64,000 nt of DNA from VRUE01 sp963732225 (GTDB lineage: Bacteria > Actinomycetota > Thermoleophilia > Solirubrobacterales > 70-9), in the NCBI GenBank assembly GCA_963732225.1, contig CAVSYR010000005.1, positions 992,001 to 1,056,000 of the forward strand. Direction: 5' to 3'. The translations under genes were made by a program, and so were the position numbers. The notes under the pieces were generated by a model. It was not told where the DNA came from. It searched no databases and saw only the letters and a list, made by a program, of their open reading frames with translations. Shown here piece by piece: positions 42,576 through 51,560 of this stretch (position 1 is its first letter; the number at the start of each line of letters is the position of its first letter).

Positions 42576-43249
42576 GCCGAGCCGCGCTTGCGCGCGGAGA
42601 TCGACGGTGGGACCAGCTCGCGGATCTCGGCCAGCAGCCGGACCGCGAGCTCTCCCGCCTCCTCGCCGGGCTTGGGCTGTCCCTCGCGCGGCTCGAAGAA
42701 ACGGGTTCGCAGGCGGGGGCGACGGGGAAAGCCGGTCAGGTCCGAGGTCCCCTCGATCGCGACGCAGACGATCTTTGCCTCGGGGACCTCGAGCGCGAGG
42801 CGGCCGACGCCGCTGCGCGCTCGCAGGACCCTGCCGCGCGAGCGCGTCCCTTCGGGGAAGACGCCGATGCAGGAGCCGCGCCGCAGTTCCTCGACCGCCC
42901 GCGCCAAGGCACCGGCGTCACCGGCGTCGCGCTCGATCGGGATCTGGCCCATGCCGTTGAGCACGGGGGCCAGGCCGCGCACCTTCCAGAGGTCGGATTT
43001 GGCCAGGGCCTTGATCTGGCGGCGGCGGATCGCCGAGATCCCGACCATCACCGGGTCCCAGTGGCTGTCGTGATTGCCGACGACCAACACCGGGCCACTC
43101 TCCGGCAGGACCTCCACTCCCTCGGCCTTCAGCCGGCCCCAGAGTGCCACCGGGCGGCAGACCGCCATCGCCGTTCGATACATCGGGCTCGGCTCTCGCT
43201 TAGCCCCGGCGGGTGTGGTGAACCCCCCTTTCGGGGTAGTGGCCTCCAT
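42572..43249 (-). CDS. 1-acyl-glycerol-3-phosphate acyltransferase (PlsC family)
   Basis: A 225-aa acyltransferase with the HX4D motif in VVGNHDSHWDPVMVG and the glycerol-phosphate motif GVFPEGTRSRG. It should make phosphatidic acid from acyl donors at the membrane. No long N-terminal helix is present. It converges on the lipoprotein gene with a 4-bp overlap. The upstream gap to 43422 holds its promoter and that of the PAS gene. Confidence 0.9.
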   Translation of the reverse strand: MEATTPKGGFTTPAGAKREPSPMYRTAMAVCRPVALWGRLKAEGVEVLPESGPVLVVGNHDSHWDPVMVGISAIRRRQIKALAKSDLWKVRGLAPVLNGMGQIPIERDAGDAGALARAVEELRRGSCIGVFPEGTRSRGRVLRARSGVGRLALEVPEAKIVCVAIEGTSDLTGFPRRPRLRTRFFEPREGQPKPGEEAGELAVRLLAEIRELVPPSISARKRGSA

Positions 43250-43422
43250 GCGAGCGGCACCGTACTTGATCGAACTAAATCCGCGGCGCGCTCAGGCAAG
43301 GAATCCCTCAAAGTGATCAAAGTCACGCATTCAGCCGCGCCGGCGGTCGAAGGTACTCGTCTCGCTTCTGCAGTGCCGATCCGCACCTTGAATCCCGGCT
43401 GTATCAATCACAACTATCTAAA

Positions 43423-43842
43423 GTGTCATCTGTGACGACGCAGAAGCCCCTCGAGCTGATCCTCGCTCGCAACCTGATGTCTGCGCTCTCGACCCCGGCC
43501 TTCCTGGTCGACGAGGGCGGCGTCCTCGTCTTCTACAACGAGGCGGCCGGCGCTCTGCTCGGCAAGCGCTTCGAGGAACTGGGCACAGTTGGGGCCGAAG
43601 AGTGGGGATCGCTGTTCGGGCCCTTCGACAAAGCGGGCGAACCGATCCCCTACGACGATCTACCCCTGGTCGTCGCCGTCCGCAACGGCCGCCCGGCACA
43701 CGCCGACCTGCAGATCAGCTCGGCCGACGGCACCCGCCACCAGGTCGAGGTCTCCGCCTTCCCGATCCTCACCCCGCACGGCTCGCAGGGCGCGATCGCG
43801 GTCTTCTGGCCAGCCGGCTCCAGCAACGGCGCGGGTCACTGA
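43423..43842 (+). CDS. Single PAS-domain protein
   Basis: A 139-aa protein made of little more than one PAS domain: LMSALSTPAFLVDEGGVLVFYNEAAGALLGKRFEELG ... VVAVRNGRPAHADLQISSADGTRHQVEVSAFPILTPHGSQGAIAVFW. There is no output domain, so it may sense a ligand or light and act on another protein. It ends 1 bp before the MBL gene and is probably co-transcribed. Confidence 0.82.
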   Translation: MSSVTTQKPLELILARNLMSALSTPAFLVDEGGVLVFYNEAAGALLGKRFEELGTVGAEEWGSLFGPFDKAGEPIPYDDLPLVVAVRNGRPAHADLQISSADGTRHQVEVSAFPILTPHGSQGAIAVFWPAGSSNGAGH

Positions 43843-43843
43843 G

Positions 43844-44725
43844 ATGAAGGTCAAGCTCTGGGGCACGCGCGGTTCGATCCCCTCCCCAGGGCCGGAGACG
43901 ATCCGCTACGGCGGCAACACCTCCTGCGTCGGCGTCACCCTCGCCGACGGCTCGATGCTTGCCCTCGATGCCGGCACCGGCATCCGCAGCCTCGGCCTGG
44001 CGCTCGCCAACGAGCCGGCGCGACTGCACATCCTGCTCACCCACCTCCACCTCGACCACATCCAGGGCCTCGTCTTCTTCGCTCCCGCCTTCCGCCCCCA
44101 GACCGAGATCGTGATCTGGGGCCCGGCCTCGCCGGAGGCCTCGCTGCGCGATCGCATCGCCCGCTACATCTCGGCGCCGCTCTCGCCGGTCGAGGTGCGC
44201 GAGCTGCCCTGCGACGTCTCCTTCCGCCACTGCCCGCAGACGGAGTGGGAGATCGGCTCGGCGCGGATCAGCGCGGCTTCGGTTTCCCACCGTGGGCCGA
44301 CGCTTGGCTACCGGATCGACGACGGCGAGTCCTCGCTCGCCTACATCCCCGACCACGAGCCGGCCCTCGGCGCCGACCTCGACGCGCTCGAGGAGGACTG
44401 GATCTCCGGCCTCGGCCTCGCCCGCAACGCCTCGTTGCTGATCCACGACGGCCAGTACGCCGACGCCGAGTACCCCGATCACGTCGGCTGGGGTCACTCC
44501 TCGCTTTCGCACGCGCTCTCCTTCGCCCGCCGCGCCGAAGCGCAGCGGACCGTGCTCTTCCACCACGACCCGATGCACTCCGACGAACGGCTCGATCAGT
44601 TGGGCGCCGAAGCGCAGCAGCGCTGGGCGGCGATGGGCGGCGGTCCCGGCGCAATCGAGCTCGCCGCCGAGCGGGCCGAGTACGAGCTGCCGACTCGAGC
44701 GGTCAGCGCGATTTCCGCAACTTAG
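43844..44725 (+). CDS. Metallo-beta-lactamase fold hydrolase
   Basis: ATG 43844 begins MKVKLWGTRGSIPSPGPETIRYGGNTSCV, and HLHLDHIQG (HxHxDH) plus VSHRGPTLGYRI, PDHEP and GWGHSSLSHAL supply the metal ligands. This matches the class 1 cyclic-phosphodiesterase/RNase Z-like MBL group with the KLWGTRGS opening. A role in cyclic nucleotide breakdown is possible but not shown. It directly follows the PAS gene. Confidence 0.85.
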   Translation: MKVKLWGTRGSIPSPGPETIRYGGNTSCVGVTLADGSMLALDAGTGIRSLGLALANEPARLHILLTHLHLDHIQGLVFFAPAFRPQTEIVIWGPASPEASLRDRIARYISAPLSPVEVRELPCDVSFRHCPQTEWEIGSARISAASVSHRGPTLGYRIDDGESSLAYIPDHEPALGADLDALEEDWISGLGLARNASLLIHDGQYADAEYPDHVGWGHSSLSHALSFARRAEAQRTVLFHHDPMHSDERLDQLGAEAQQRWAAMGGGPGAIELAAERAEYELPTRAVSAISAT

Positions 44726-44784
44726 AAACCGCTTCATTCGCGCGATTCAATTGCCCGCTTTTGCCCGCTACGCTGGCACGCGGG

Positions 44785-45399
44785 ATGACGTCGGCTCCTG
44801 GAATCGACGCCGCAGTCGAGAGATCTGATCTGGTCAGGGAGGCGCTCACGACAGCGCAACGCGCGCATGCCGGTCAGTTGCGTCGCGGCAGCGATGGGCG
44901 GCAGTTCATCGACCACCCGGTTGCCGTCGCCGAGCTGCTGGTCGGCGAGCGACAGAGCGACGAAGTGCTCGCCGCCGCCCTGCTCCACGACGTGGTCGAG
45001 AAGAGCGAGACCGACCTCGACTCGGTGCGCGAGCGCTTCGGCGAGGTCGTCGCCGGGCTGGTCGGGGCGATGACCGAAGACGAGTCGATCCCCGCCTACG
45101 AGGACCGCAAGGAAGAGCACCGGCGCCGGGTCGCCGACTCCGAGCCGGCGGCGCGGGCGATCTTCGCCGCCGACAAACTGACCAACGTGACGATGTTGCG
45201 CGAGGCCTACGCGCTGATCGGCGAGGGCGTCAGCGACGAACTCGCGGTCCCACTCGACCTGAAGATGTACATCTGGGAGGCGGACCTGGAAATGCTCTTC
45301 GACGAGGCGCCGCAGCTGCGCCTCACCGACGAGCTCGCCGATCAGCTGGTGGCTCTCTGGGGAGACCGCTTCAGGGCCGTGCGTTCGCCGTCAGACTGA
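44785..45399 (+). CDS. HD-domain phosphohydrolase, RelA/SpoT-hydrolase-like
   Basis: ATG 44785 gives a 204-aa protein: QRAHAGQLRRGSDGRQFIDHPVAVAELL, HD in LAAALLHDVVEKSETD and a downstream ADKLTNV acid site. This is the MESH1/SpoT hydrolase pattern, able to remove pyrophosphate from (p)ppGpp or act on related nucleotides. No synthetase domain is present. It ends inside the converging DUF6328-like gene (29-bp overlap of ends). Confidence 0.82.
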   Translation: MTSAPGIDAAVERSDLVREALTTAQRAHAGQLRRGSDGRQFIDHPVAVAELLVGERQSDEVLAAALLHDVVEKSETDLDSVRERFGEVVAGLVGAMTEDESIPAYEDRKEEHRRRVADSEPAARAIFAADKLTNVTMLREAYALIGEGVSDELAVPLDLKMYIWEADLEMLFDEAPQLRLTDELADQLVALWGDRFRAVRSPSD

Positions 45400-45862
45400 G
45401 TCGCCGGCGCAGCGGCAGCACGTACCAGAGGCCGGCGAAGGCGCAGACCGTCCCAAGTCCGGTGATCGCGGTGACGACGCCGCTGCCGAAGAGCACGTCG
45501 GTGATCAGCACGATCGCACCGGTCATCGCCATCGCCAGCAGGGTCAAGCCAGCGATCGTGAAGCGGTTGGCGAGGCGGATCAGCTCGCGCTTCTGCTGCA
45601 GGTGGAAGGTGACGCGGTGGTAGGGCGAGGGCGCGATCAGCAGGATCGCCGAGAGCGCCGTGCAGAGCAGGGTGAAGAAGTAGACGCCCTTCTCGAAGCC
45701 GTTGATCTCGGTGAAGTTCTGCTGGAACGGGACGGCGAGCAGGAAGGCGAAGAGGACCTGGACGCCGGGCAGGGCGACGCGCAGCTCCTGCAACAGCTCA
45801 CTGAGGTTGCGATCGAGGCGTTCGGTCTCGCTCTCGTCGCGTCCCGACGGGCGTTCCTCCAT
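45371..45862 (-). CDS. DUF6328-like membrane protein
   Basis: Start ATG 45862 (MEERPSGRDESETERLDRNLSELLQELRVALPGVQVLFAFLLAVPFQQNF) gives 163 aa with four helices: LFAFLLAVPF, VYFFTLLCTALSAILLIAPS, AGLTLLAMAMTGAIVLITDVLF and AITGLGTVCAFAGLWYVLPL. The SELLQELRVALPGVQVLFAFLL signature is that of DUF6328. Function unknown. It is divergent from the photolyase gene by 18 bp. Confidence 0.75.
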   Translation of the reverse strand: MEERPSGRDESETERLDRNLSELLQELRVALPGVQVLFAFLLAVPFQQNFTEINGFEKGVYFFTLLCTALSAILLIAPSPYHRVTFHLQQKRELIRLANRFTIAGLTLLAMAMTGAIVLITDVLFGSGVVTAITGLGTVCAFAGLWYVLPLRRRLSLTANARP

Positions 45863-45880
45863 GGCATCACCATAGGGGAA

Positions 45881-47233
45881 GTGCGCACCTCGATCGTCCT
45901 CTTCAACCGCGACCTCAGGGTGCGCGACAACCCCGCCCTCGCGGCGGCCGCGAAGGCCGAGCGGACGGTGCCGCTCTTCGTCTTCGACCAGGCGCTGCTC
46001 GGGTCGCGCTTCGCCGCCCCCAACCGGGTCGCCTTCCTGCTCGAGTCGCTGGGCGATCTCGGCGAGCGCTTGCGCCGCGCCGGTGGGCGCCTCTACATCC
46101 GGCACGGCGATCCGGTCGAGGAGGCACTGGCGCTGGCGCGCGAGTGCAACGCCGGCGAGCTCCACGTCAGCGCCGACTGGAGCGCCTTTGCGCAGCGGCG
46201 CGAGGAGCGCCTGCGCCGCGCCTGTGAGGAGGAGCGAATCGCCTTCCGCGCCCATCCCGGCACGACGATCGTCTCGCCGGGCACCGTGACTCCAGGCGGC
46301 GGCGACCACTTCAAGGTCTTCAGCCCCTTCCACCGCGCCTGGGAGGAGGTGCCGTCACGGCCGCTAGCGGCGACACCGCGACGGCTGAAATTGCCCTCGC
46401 GGCTGGCAGTTGGGCGGCTGCCAGCCCTCGACTCGCTCCTCCGCGGCGAGCTATCGCCCGAGCGCGCACCGGGTGGCGAGACCGCGGGCCGCGAGGCAAT
46501 GCGCGCCTTTCTCTGCGACGGCCTCGCCGGCTATGCCGACGGTCACGATGACCTGCCCGGCGACAGGACCTCCAGCCTCAGTGCCTACCTGCGCTTTGGC
46601 TGCATCTCGCCGCTGGAGCTGCTGGGCGAGGCGCGTTCGCGCCGCGGCGGCGGCGCCTACGCGCGCCAGCTCTGCTGGCGCGACTTCCACCATCAGGTGC
46701 TCGCCGCCTACCCAGCCCTCCCCCACCGCGACTACCGGCCGCGCGGCGATCGCTGGTCGCGCTCGCGCCGCGCCTTCGAGGCCTGGCAGGAGGGACGGAC
46801 CGGTTACCCGGTCGTCGACGCGGCGATGCGCCAGTTGCAACGCGAGGGGCGCATGCATAACCGGGCGCGGATGATCGTCGCCTCCTTCCTGACCAAGGAC
46901 CTCTACCTCGACTGGCGCTGGGGCGCCGGCCACTTCTGGGACCTGCTCAGCGACGGCGAGATCGCCAACAACGCCGGCAACTGGCAGTGGGTGGCGGGCA
47001 CCGGCAACGACACCAGGCCCAACCGCGTCTTCAACCCAATCCGCCAGGCTCACCGCTTCGATCCCAAGGGCGACTACGTGCGCCGCTACATGCCCGAGCT
47101 GGAGTCGGTCGGCGGCAAAGCGGTGCACGAGCCCTGGCGCCTCGACTCGGCCCAGCGCCGCCGCCTCGATTACCCGCAGCCGATCGTCGACCACGACGAC
47201 GCTGCCGCCGCCTTCATCGCCCGGCGCGCGTAG
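45881..47233 (+). CDS. phr: Deoxyribodipyrimidine photolyase
   Basis: GTG 45881 gives a 450-aa class I photolyase/cryptochrome. N-terminal antenna domain TSIVLFNRDLRVRDNPALAAAAK; FAD domain TSSLSAYLRFGCISPLELL, GRTGYPVVDAAMRQL, GRMHNRARMIVASFLTKDLYLDWRWGAGHFWDLLSDG and NNAGNWQWVAGTGND. The Trp residues of the electron-transfer path are present. It repairs UV cyclobutane dimers with blue light. The upstream reading to 45602 is dropped as antisense to the DUF6328 gene. Confidence 0.92.
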   Translation: MRTSIVLFNRDLRVRDNPALAAAAKAERTVPLFVFDQALLGSRFAAPNRVAFLLESLGDLGERLRRAGGRLYIRHGDPVEEALALARECNAGELHVSADWSAFAQRREERLRRACEEERIAFRAHPGTTIVSPGTVTPGGGDHFKVFSPFHRAWEEVPSRPLAATPRRLKLPSRLAVGRLPALDSLLRGELSPERAPGGETAGREAMRAFLCDGLAGYADGHDDLPGDRTSSLSAYLRFGCISPLELLGEARSRRGGGAYARQLCWRDFHHQVLAAYPALPHRDYRPRGDRWSRSRRAFEAWQEGRTGYPVVDAAMRQLQREGRMHNRARMIVASFLTKDLYLDWRWGAGHFWDLLSDGEIANNAGNWQWVAGTGNDTRPNRVFNPIRQAHRFDPKGDYVRRYMPELESVGGKAVHEPWRLDSAQRRRLDYPQPIVDHDDAAAAFIARRA

Positions 47234-47242
47234 GATCGAGCC

Positions 47243-47920
47243 GTGGGACGGCTTGCGGTGGTGCTCGGCAGCAGTGCGCTCGGTCCAGGTGGCGAGACGA
47301 TCGCCGCGGCGGGCGCCGAGCACGGTGCCGCGATCGTGCAGCGCCACGGTGGCGAGGAGTACGTGCTGCCGCACGAGATCGACCACGTCGCCAACCTGCG
47401 GGCACTGGTCGAGCAGGGCTGTGACCGGGTGCTGGCGATCTCCTCGGTCGGCTCGCTCGATGCCGAGCTGCCGGTCGGCAGCCTGCTCTGTCCCGACGAC
47501 TTCATCGCCCTCCACCTCGGCCTCTCCTCCTACGGCGACGAGCGTGCCCACCGCGCCCCGCGTTTCGACCCGGTCTGGCGCGAGGAAGTCCTCGCCGCCT
47601 GGAACGCGAGCCCGGCCAAGGTGCGCGACGGCGGTGTCTACTGGCAGGCGATCGGGCCGCGCTTCGAGACCCCGGCCGAGATTCGCCTGATCGCGGCGCA
47701 CGCCGACGTGGTTGGGATGACGATCGCCTCGGAGTGCATCGTCGCCGCCGAGCTGGGGCTTGCCTACGCGGCGATCTGCGTCGTCGACAACCTCGCCAAC
47801 GGCATCGGGCCGGATCCGCTGGAGATCATCGAGCTGGAAGCGGCGCGCGCCGGCAACGCCCTGCAGCTGCACGACGGCCTCGCCGCGGTGCTGCCGCAGC
47901 TCGGCGCCGTAGGGCCGTGA
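47243..47920 (+). CDS. MTA/MTI phosphorylase (PNP family)
   Basis: A 225-aa purine nucleoside phosphorylase-type protein: LAVVLGSSALGPGG (phosphate loop), ISSVGSLDAELPVGSLLCPDDFI, YWQAIGPRFETPAEIRLIAAHADVVGMTIASECIVAAELGLAYAAICVVDN. Family members cleave methylthioadenosine or methylthioinosine. The coupled deaminase (4-bp overlap) would supply methylthioinosine, so MTI phosphorylase activity is the better guess. It is shorter than human MTAP (283 aa). Confidence 0.82.
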   Translation: MGRLAVVLGSSALGPGGETIAAAGAEHGAAIVQRHGGEEYVLPHEIDHVANLRALVEQGCDRVLAISSVGSLDAELPVGSLLCPDDFIALHLGLSSYGDERAHRAPRFDPVWREEVLAAWNASPAKVRDGGVYWQAIGPRFETPAEIRLIAAHADVVGMTIASECIVAAELGLAYAAICVVDNLANGIGPDPLEIIELEAARAGNALQLHDGLAAVLPQLGAVGP

Positions 47921-49155
47921 GCCCGAGGGCGCTCACCGTCACCGGTGCCGTCCTCGACGGCGAGAGCGTCGGACTGCGCTGCGTCGACGGGACGATTGCG
48001 GCACTCGGGCCAGAGGTGGCGCCGGAGCCGGGCGACGAGACGATCGACGCAGCGGGAGCGCCACTGGTCGCACCGCTGCTCAACGGGCACACCCACGCGG
48101 CGATGACCCTCTTCCGCGGCTTCGGCGGCGACCTGCCGCTGATGCGCTGGCTGCAAGAGGTGATCTGGCCGATCGAGGCAAAGCTCGAGGCCGACGACGT
48201 CTATTGGGGCACGCGACTGGCCTGCCTGGAGATGATCCGCACCGGAACAAGCCGCTTCTGGGACATGTACTGGCACCCGGGCGCGACCGCTCGGGCAGTG
48301 CGGGATGCCGGCCTGCGAGCGACCATCGGTGGCCCGCTCTTCGACGCCGACGGCAACACCGAGGCGATGAAGGAGAAGGCCGTCGGCTACCTCGGCGAGC
48401 TGGCGAGCTTCAGTGGAGACGGGATCGACGCCGCCTTTGCCCCGCACTCGATCTACACGGTCAGCGAAGGGCTGCTGCGCTGGACCGCCGACCAAGCCGC
48501 CGAGCGCGAGCTACCGGTCCATATCCACCTCTCCGAGACCGAGCAGGAGGTATTGGACTGCGTCGCCGAGCACGGCGTGCGCCCCGCCGTCTACCTCGAC
48601 CGGCTTGGCGTGCTCAACAAGCGCACGATCCTCGCCCACGGCGTCTGGCTCGACGACGAGGAGCTGGCGCTGATCGCCGAGCGCGGCTGCACCGTCGTCA
48701 CCAACCCGGTCGCCAACATGAAGCTCGCGGTCGGCGGCATCTTTCCCTACCCGGCTGCGCGGAGTGCCGGCGTCAACGTCGGTCTCGGCACCGACGGCGC
48801 CGGCTCCAACGACTCGCTCGACCTCTTCTCCGACCTCAAGCTCTTCGCCCTCGCCCAGCGCCACAGCAGCGGCGACCCCACCGTCCTGCCGGCCGCGGAG
48901 GCGTGGCGGATCGCCAGCGGCGGCGCCCGCCTCGAGGTCGGCGAGCCAGCGGACTTCCTCTTGCTGCGAACCACCTCGCTCGAGCTCAGCCTCGGCGACC
49001 TGTACTCGGACTTCGTCTATGCCGCCAGCGGTTCGATCGTCGACACCACGGTGGTCGGCGGACGAGTGCTGATGCGCGGCGGCGACGTGCCGGGCTGCGA
49101 GGAGGTGGTCGCTCGAGCGGTCGAGCGGTCGCGACGGCTCGGCATCGGGGCCTAG
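47917..49155 (+). CDS. mtaD: 5-methylthioadenosine/S-adenosylhomocysteine deaminase
   Basis: GTG 47917 begins a 412-aa amidohydrolase: APLLNGHTHAAMTLFRGFGGDLPLMRWLQE (metal HxH), PVHIHLSETEQEV, TILAHGVWLDDEEL and LGTDGAGSNDSLDLF (Asp). These match MtaD/TrzN-like deaminases of MTA and SAH. It shares a start/stop overlap of 4 bp with the phosphorylase gene, implying a two-step MTA to hypoxanthine and methylthioribose-phosphate route. It also links to the ahcY gene at 62-64 kb in methyl-cycle cleanup. Confidence 0.88.
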   Translation: MSPRALTVTGAVLDGESVGLRCVDGTIAALGPEVAPEPGDETIDAAGAPLVAPLLNGHTHAAMTLFRGFGGDLPLMRWLQEVIWPIEAKLEADDVYWGTRLACLEMIRTGTSRFWDMYWHPGATARAVRDAGLRATIGGPLFDADGNTEAMKEKAVGYLGELASFSGDGIDAAFAPHSIYTVSEGLLRWTADQAAERELPVHIHLSETEQEVLDCVAEHGVRPAVYLDRLGVLNKRTILAHGVWLDDEELALIAERGCTVVTNPVANMKLAVGGIFPYPAARSAGVNVGLGTDGAGSNDSLDLFSDLKLFALAQRHSSGDPTVLPAAEAWRIASGGARLEVGEPADFLLLRTTSLELSLGDLYSDFVYAASGSIVDTTVVGGRVLMRGGDVPGCEEVVARAVERSRRLGIGA

Positions 49156-49171
49156 TCGCGCCCTCTCACCT

Positions 49172-49188
49172 ATACCCCCTGGGGGTAT
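49172..49188. promoter_or_regulatory. CsoR-type operator
   Basis: ATACCCCCTGGGGGTAT is a 17-bp palindrome with 8-bp arms, 14 bp before the permease ATG. It has the shape of CsoR/RcnR-family sites (TACCC...GGGTA), which respond to copper or other metals. No csoR gene is in the window, so the regulator must be elsewhere. Confidence 0.75.
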
Positions 49189-49202
49189 GCTACGGTGAGC
49201 GC

Positions 49203-50330
49203 ATGGCCGATGTCGCGAGCACGATCCTCGAGGGGCTGAAGCAGTCCTTCCTGATGGCCTATGAGGTCTGGTGGGCGCTGGTCTTCGGCTTCGCGATCTC
49301 GGCGATCGTCCAGGCCTGGGTGCCGAAGGAGCGGATCGAAGCGACGATGGCCGGCGGCGGGGCGAAGCCGGTTGCCTGGGCGACGGGGCTTGGCGCCGCC
49401 TCCTCCTCCTGCTCCTACGCGGCGATCGCGATTGCCAAGAGCCTCTTCCAGAAGGGCGCCTCGGCCGCCTCGGCGCTCGCCTTCCAGTTCGCCTCGACCA
49501 ACCTGGTCTGGGAGCTGGGGTTGGTGCTCTGGGCCCTGCTTGGCTGGCAGTTCACCCTCGCCGAGTACCTCGGCGGCATCCTGATGATCGTGCTGATGGC
49601 GCTGCTGCTGCGCGTCTTCGTCTCGCCGCGAATGGAGGAGCAGGCGCGGGCGCACGCGCTGGAAGCGGACGCGGGACACGAGCACGAGCACGGCGCTGGA
49701 GAGGAGACGGCCAGCTGGCGCGAGCGGCTCACCTCCGCGGCCGGCTGGAGCGAGGTGGCGGGCAACTTCCGCGGCGACTGGCTGATGCTCTGGAAGGAGA
49801 TCAGCGTCGGCTTCCTGCTCGCCGGCTTCATCGGCCTGCTCGGTGACGACTTCTTCAACGTCCTCTTCCTCAGCGGCGGGCCGGGCTGGCTGGTCGCGAT
49901 CGAGAACGTGATCGTCGGGCCGCTGATCGCCGTGCTCAGCTTCGTCTGCTCGGTCGGCAACATCCCCCTCGCCGCCGTGCTCTGGTCGGGCGGGATCAGC
50001 TTCGCCGGGGTGATGGCCTTCATCTTCGCCGACCTGATCGTGCTGCCGATCATCGCGATCTACCGCAAGTACTACGGCTGGGCCTTCACCGTGCGGATCG
50101 TCGCCCTGATGCTGCTGACGATGATCGTCGCCGCCTTGGCGATCGACGCCCTCTTCAGCGCCGCCGACCTGATCCCCACAACCCGGCCCAGCCGCGCCGA
50201 CGTCTTCGGCTCGGTCGAGCTCGACTACAAGCTGGTGCTCAACCTGCTCGGCCTGATCGTCTTCGCGGCGCTCTTCTGGCTCAGCCGCCAGGCGCGCGCG
50301 ACCGCGCACAGCTGCCCCGCCCACGCTTAA
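49203..50330 (+). CDS. DUF318-type permease with His- and Cys-rich segments
   Basis: A 375-aa membrane protein of the permease family PF03773 (ArsP/YraQ-like): FGFAISAIVQAWVPKERIEATMAGGGAKPVAWATGLGAASSSCSYAAIAIAKSLFQKGA, SALAFQFASTNLVWELGLVLW and VCSVGNIPLAAVLWSGGISFAGVMAFIFADLI. A soluble loop at about residues 150-165 is His rich (HEHEHGAGEE) and the C-terminus ends SCPAHA, both plausible metal sites. With the CsoR-like operator, metal export or tolerance is likely; the actual substrate is open. Confidence 0.82.
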   Translation: MADVASTILEGLKQSFLMAYEVWWALVFGFAISAIVQAWVPKERIEATMAGGGAKPVAWATGLGAASSSCSYAAIAIAKSLFQKGASAASALAFQFASTNLVWELGLVLWALLGWQFTLAEYLGGILMIVLMALLLRVFVSPRMEEQARAHALEADAGHEHEHGAGEETASWRERLTSAAGWSEVAGNFRGDWLMLWKEISVGFLLAGFIGLLGDDFFNVLFLSGGPGWLVAIENVIVGPLIAVLSFVCSVGNIPLAAVLWSGGISFAGVMAFIFADLIVLPIIAIYRKYYGWAFTVRIVALMLLTMIVAALAIDALFSAADLIPTTRPSRADVFGSVELDYKLVLNLLGLIVFAALFWLSRQARATAHSCPAHA

Positions 50331-50363
50331 CGCCGCTCCCCACGGGGTATAGGCTCGGCCCGA

Positions 50364-51560
50364 GTGCCCAGCGACGAGGTGACTGACCAAGTGTCGAATA
50401 CCGGGGCCTCCCCCGTCCGGTACGCAGGCGCGACAAAGCGTTATCCAGGCTCTGCCAAAGCGGCTGTCGAGGAGCTCACGCTCGAGGTGCCGGCGGGTGA
50501 GATCTGCGTCCTCGTCGGACCGTCGGGCTGCGGCAAGACGACGGCGATGCGGATGGTCAACCGCATGGTCGAGATCAGCGAAGGCGACATCCTGATCGGC
50601 GATCGCTCGGTCCGTGAGCGCAGCCCGGCCCAGCTGCGACGCGAGATCGGTTACGTGATTCAGCAGGTCGGCCTCTTCCCCCACCGCACGATCGCCGAGA
50701 ACATCGCCGCCGTGCCGCAGCTGCTCGGCTGGAAGAAGGAGCGAGCCAAGGCTCGCACCGCAGAGCTGCTGGAGCTGATCGGCCTCGATCCCGAGCTCGG
50801 CACGCGCTACCCGGCGCAGCTCTCCGGCGGCCAGCAGCAACGAGTCGGCGTCGCCCGCGCGCTGGCCGCGGACCCGCTGGTGATGCTGATGGACGAGCCC
50901 TTCGGCGCGATCGACCCGATCAGCCGCGAGCGGCTGCAGAACGAGTTCCTGCGCCTGCAGGCGGAGCTGCGCAAGACCGTCCTCTTCGTTACCCACGACA
51001 TCGACGAGGCGATCAAGATGGGTGACCGGATCGCGATCATGCGCGAGGGCGGCAAGGTCGCCCAGTACGCGACCCCGGCGGAGGTACTGATGGATCCCGC
51101 CGACGAGTTCGTCGAGGACTTCGTCGGCGCCGACCGGGCGCTGAAGCGCCTGGCGCTGATGCGGGTCTCCGACATCGATCTCTGGGAGGCGCCCCTCGCC
51201 CACGTCGGCCAGGCCACGGCCGAGGTGAGGTCGAAGCTGGCCGAGCCCGACGTCGAGGTTCCCTATCCGCTGCTGGTCGACAGCGAGCGCCGTCCGCTCG
51301 GCTGGCTCTCCGAGCGCGACCTGGCCGGCGAGCAGGTGCCGAGACAACCCGACTCGCCGCTGGGACCGCTGCTCGACCGCGACGACATCATGCGCGACGC
51401 CCTTGCCGACCTGCTGCAGGGCGAGGCGCAGTACGCCGCCGTGGTCGATCACGAAGGCCGCATCGACGGCGTCCTCTCGGTCGAGATCATCTCCGAGTTC
51501 CTCAAATCACCGCAGGCAAAGACCGAGGAGCACAGTGCCGTGGAGCGGCCGCATGGCTAG
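50364..51560 (+). CDS. Osmoprotectant ABC transporter ATP-binding protein with CBS domains
   Basis: A 398-aa ProV/OpuCA-type ATPase. Walker A GPSGCGKTTAMRMVN, Q-loop IGYVIQQVGLFPHRTIAENI, signature LSGGQQQRVGVARAL, Walker B VMLMDEPFGAID, and tandem CBS-like region at about 265-385 (LLVDSERRPLGWLSERDL ... YAAVVDHEGRIDGVLSVEII). CBS domains in this family gate transport by ionic strength. The end overlaps the next permease gene by 8 bp. Confidence 0.92.
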   Translation: MPSDEVTDQVSNTGASPVRYAGATKRYPGSAKAAVEELTLEVPAGEICVLVGPSGCGKTTAMRMVNRMVEISEGDILIGDRSVRERSPAQLRREIGYVIQQVGLFPHRTIAENIAAVPQLLGWKKERAKARTAELLELIGLDPELGTRYPAQLSGGQQQRVGVARALAADPLVMLMDEPFGAIDPISRERLQNEFLRLQAELRKTVLFVTHDIDEAIKMGDRIAIMREGGKVAQYATPAEVLMDPADEFVEDFVGADRALKRLALMRVSDIDLWEAPLAHVGQATAEVRSKLAEPDVEVPYPLLVDSERRPLGWLSERDLAGEQVPRQPDSPLGPLLDRDDIMRDALADLLQGEAQYAAVVDHEGRIDGVLSVEIISEFLKSPQAKTEEHSAVERPHG

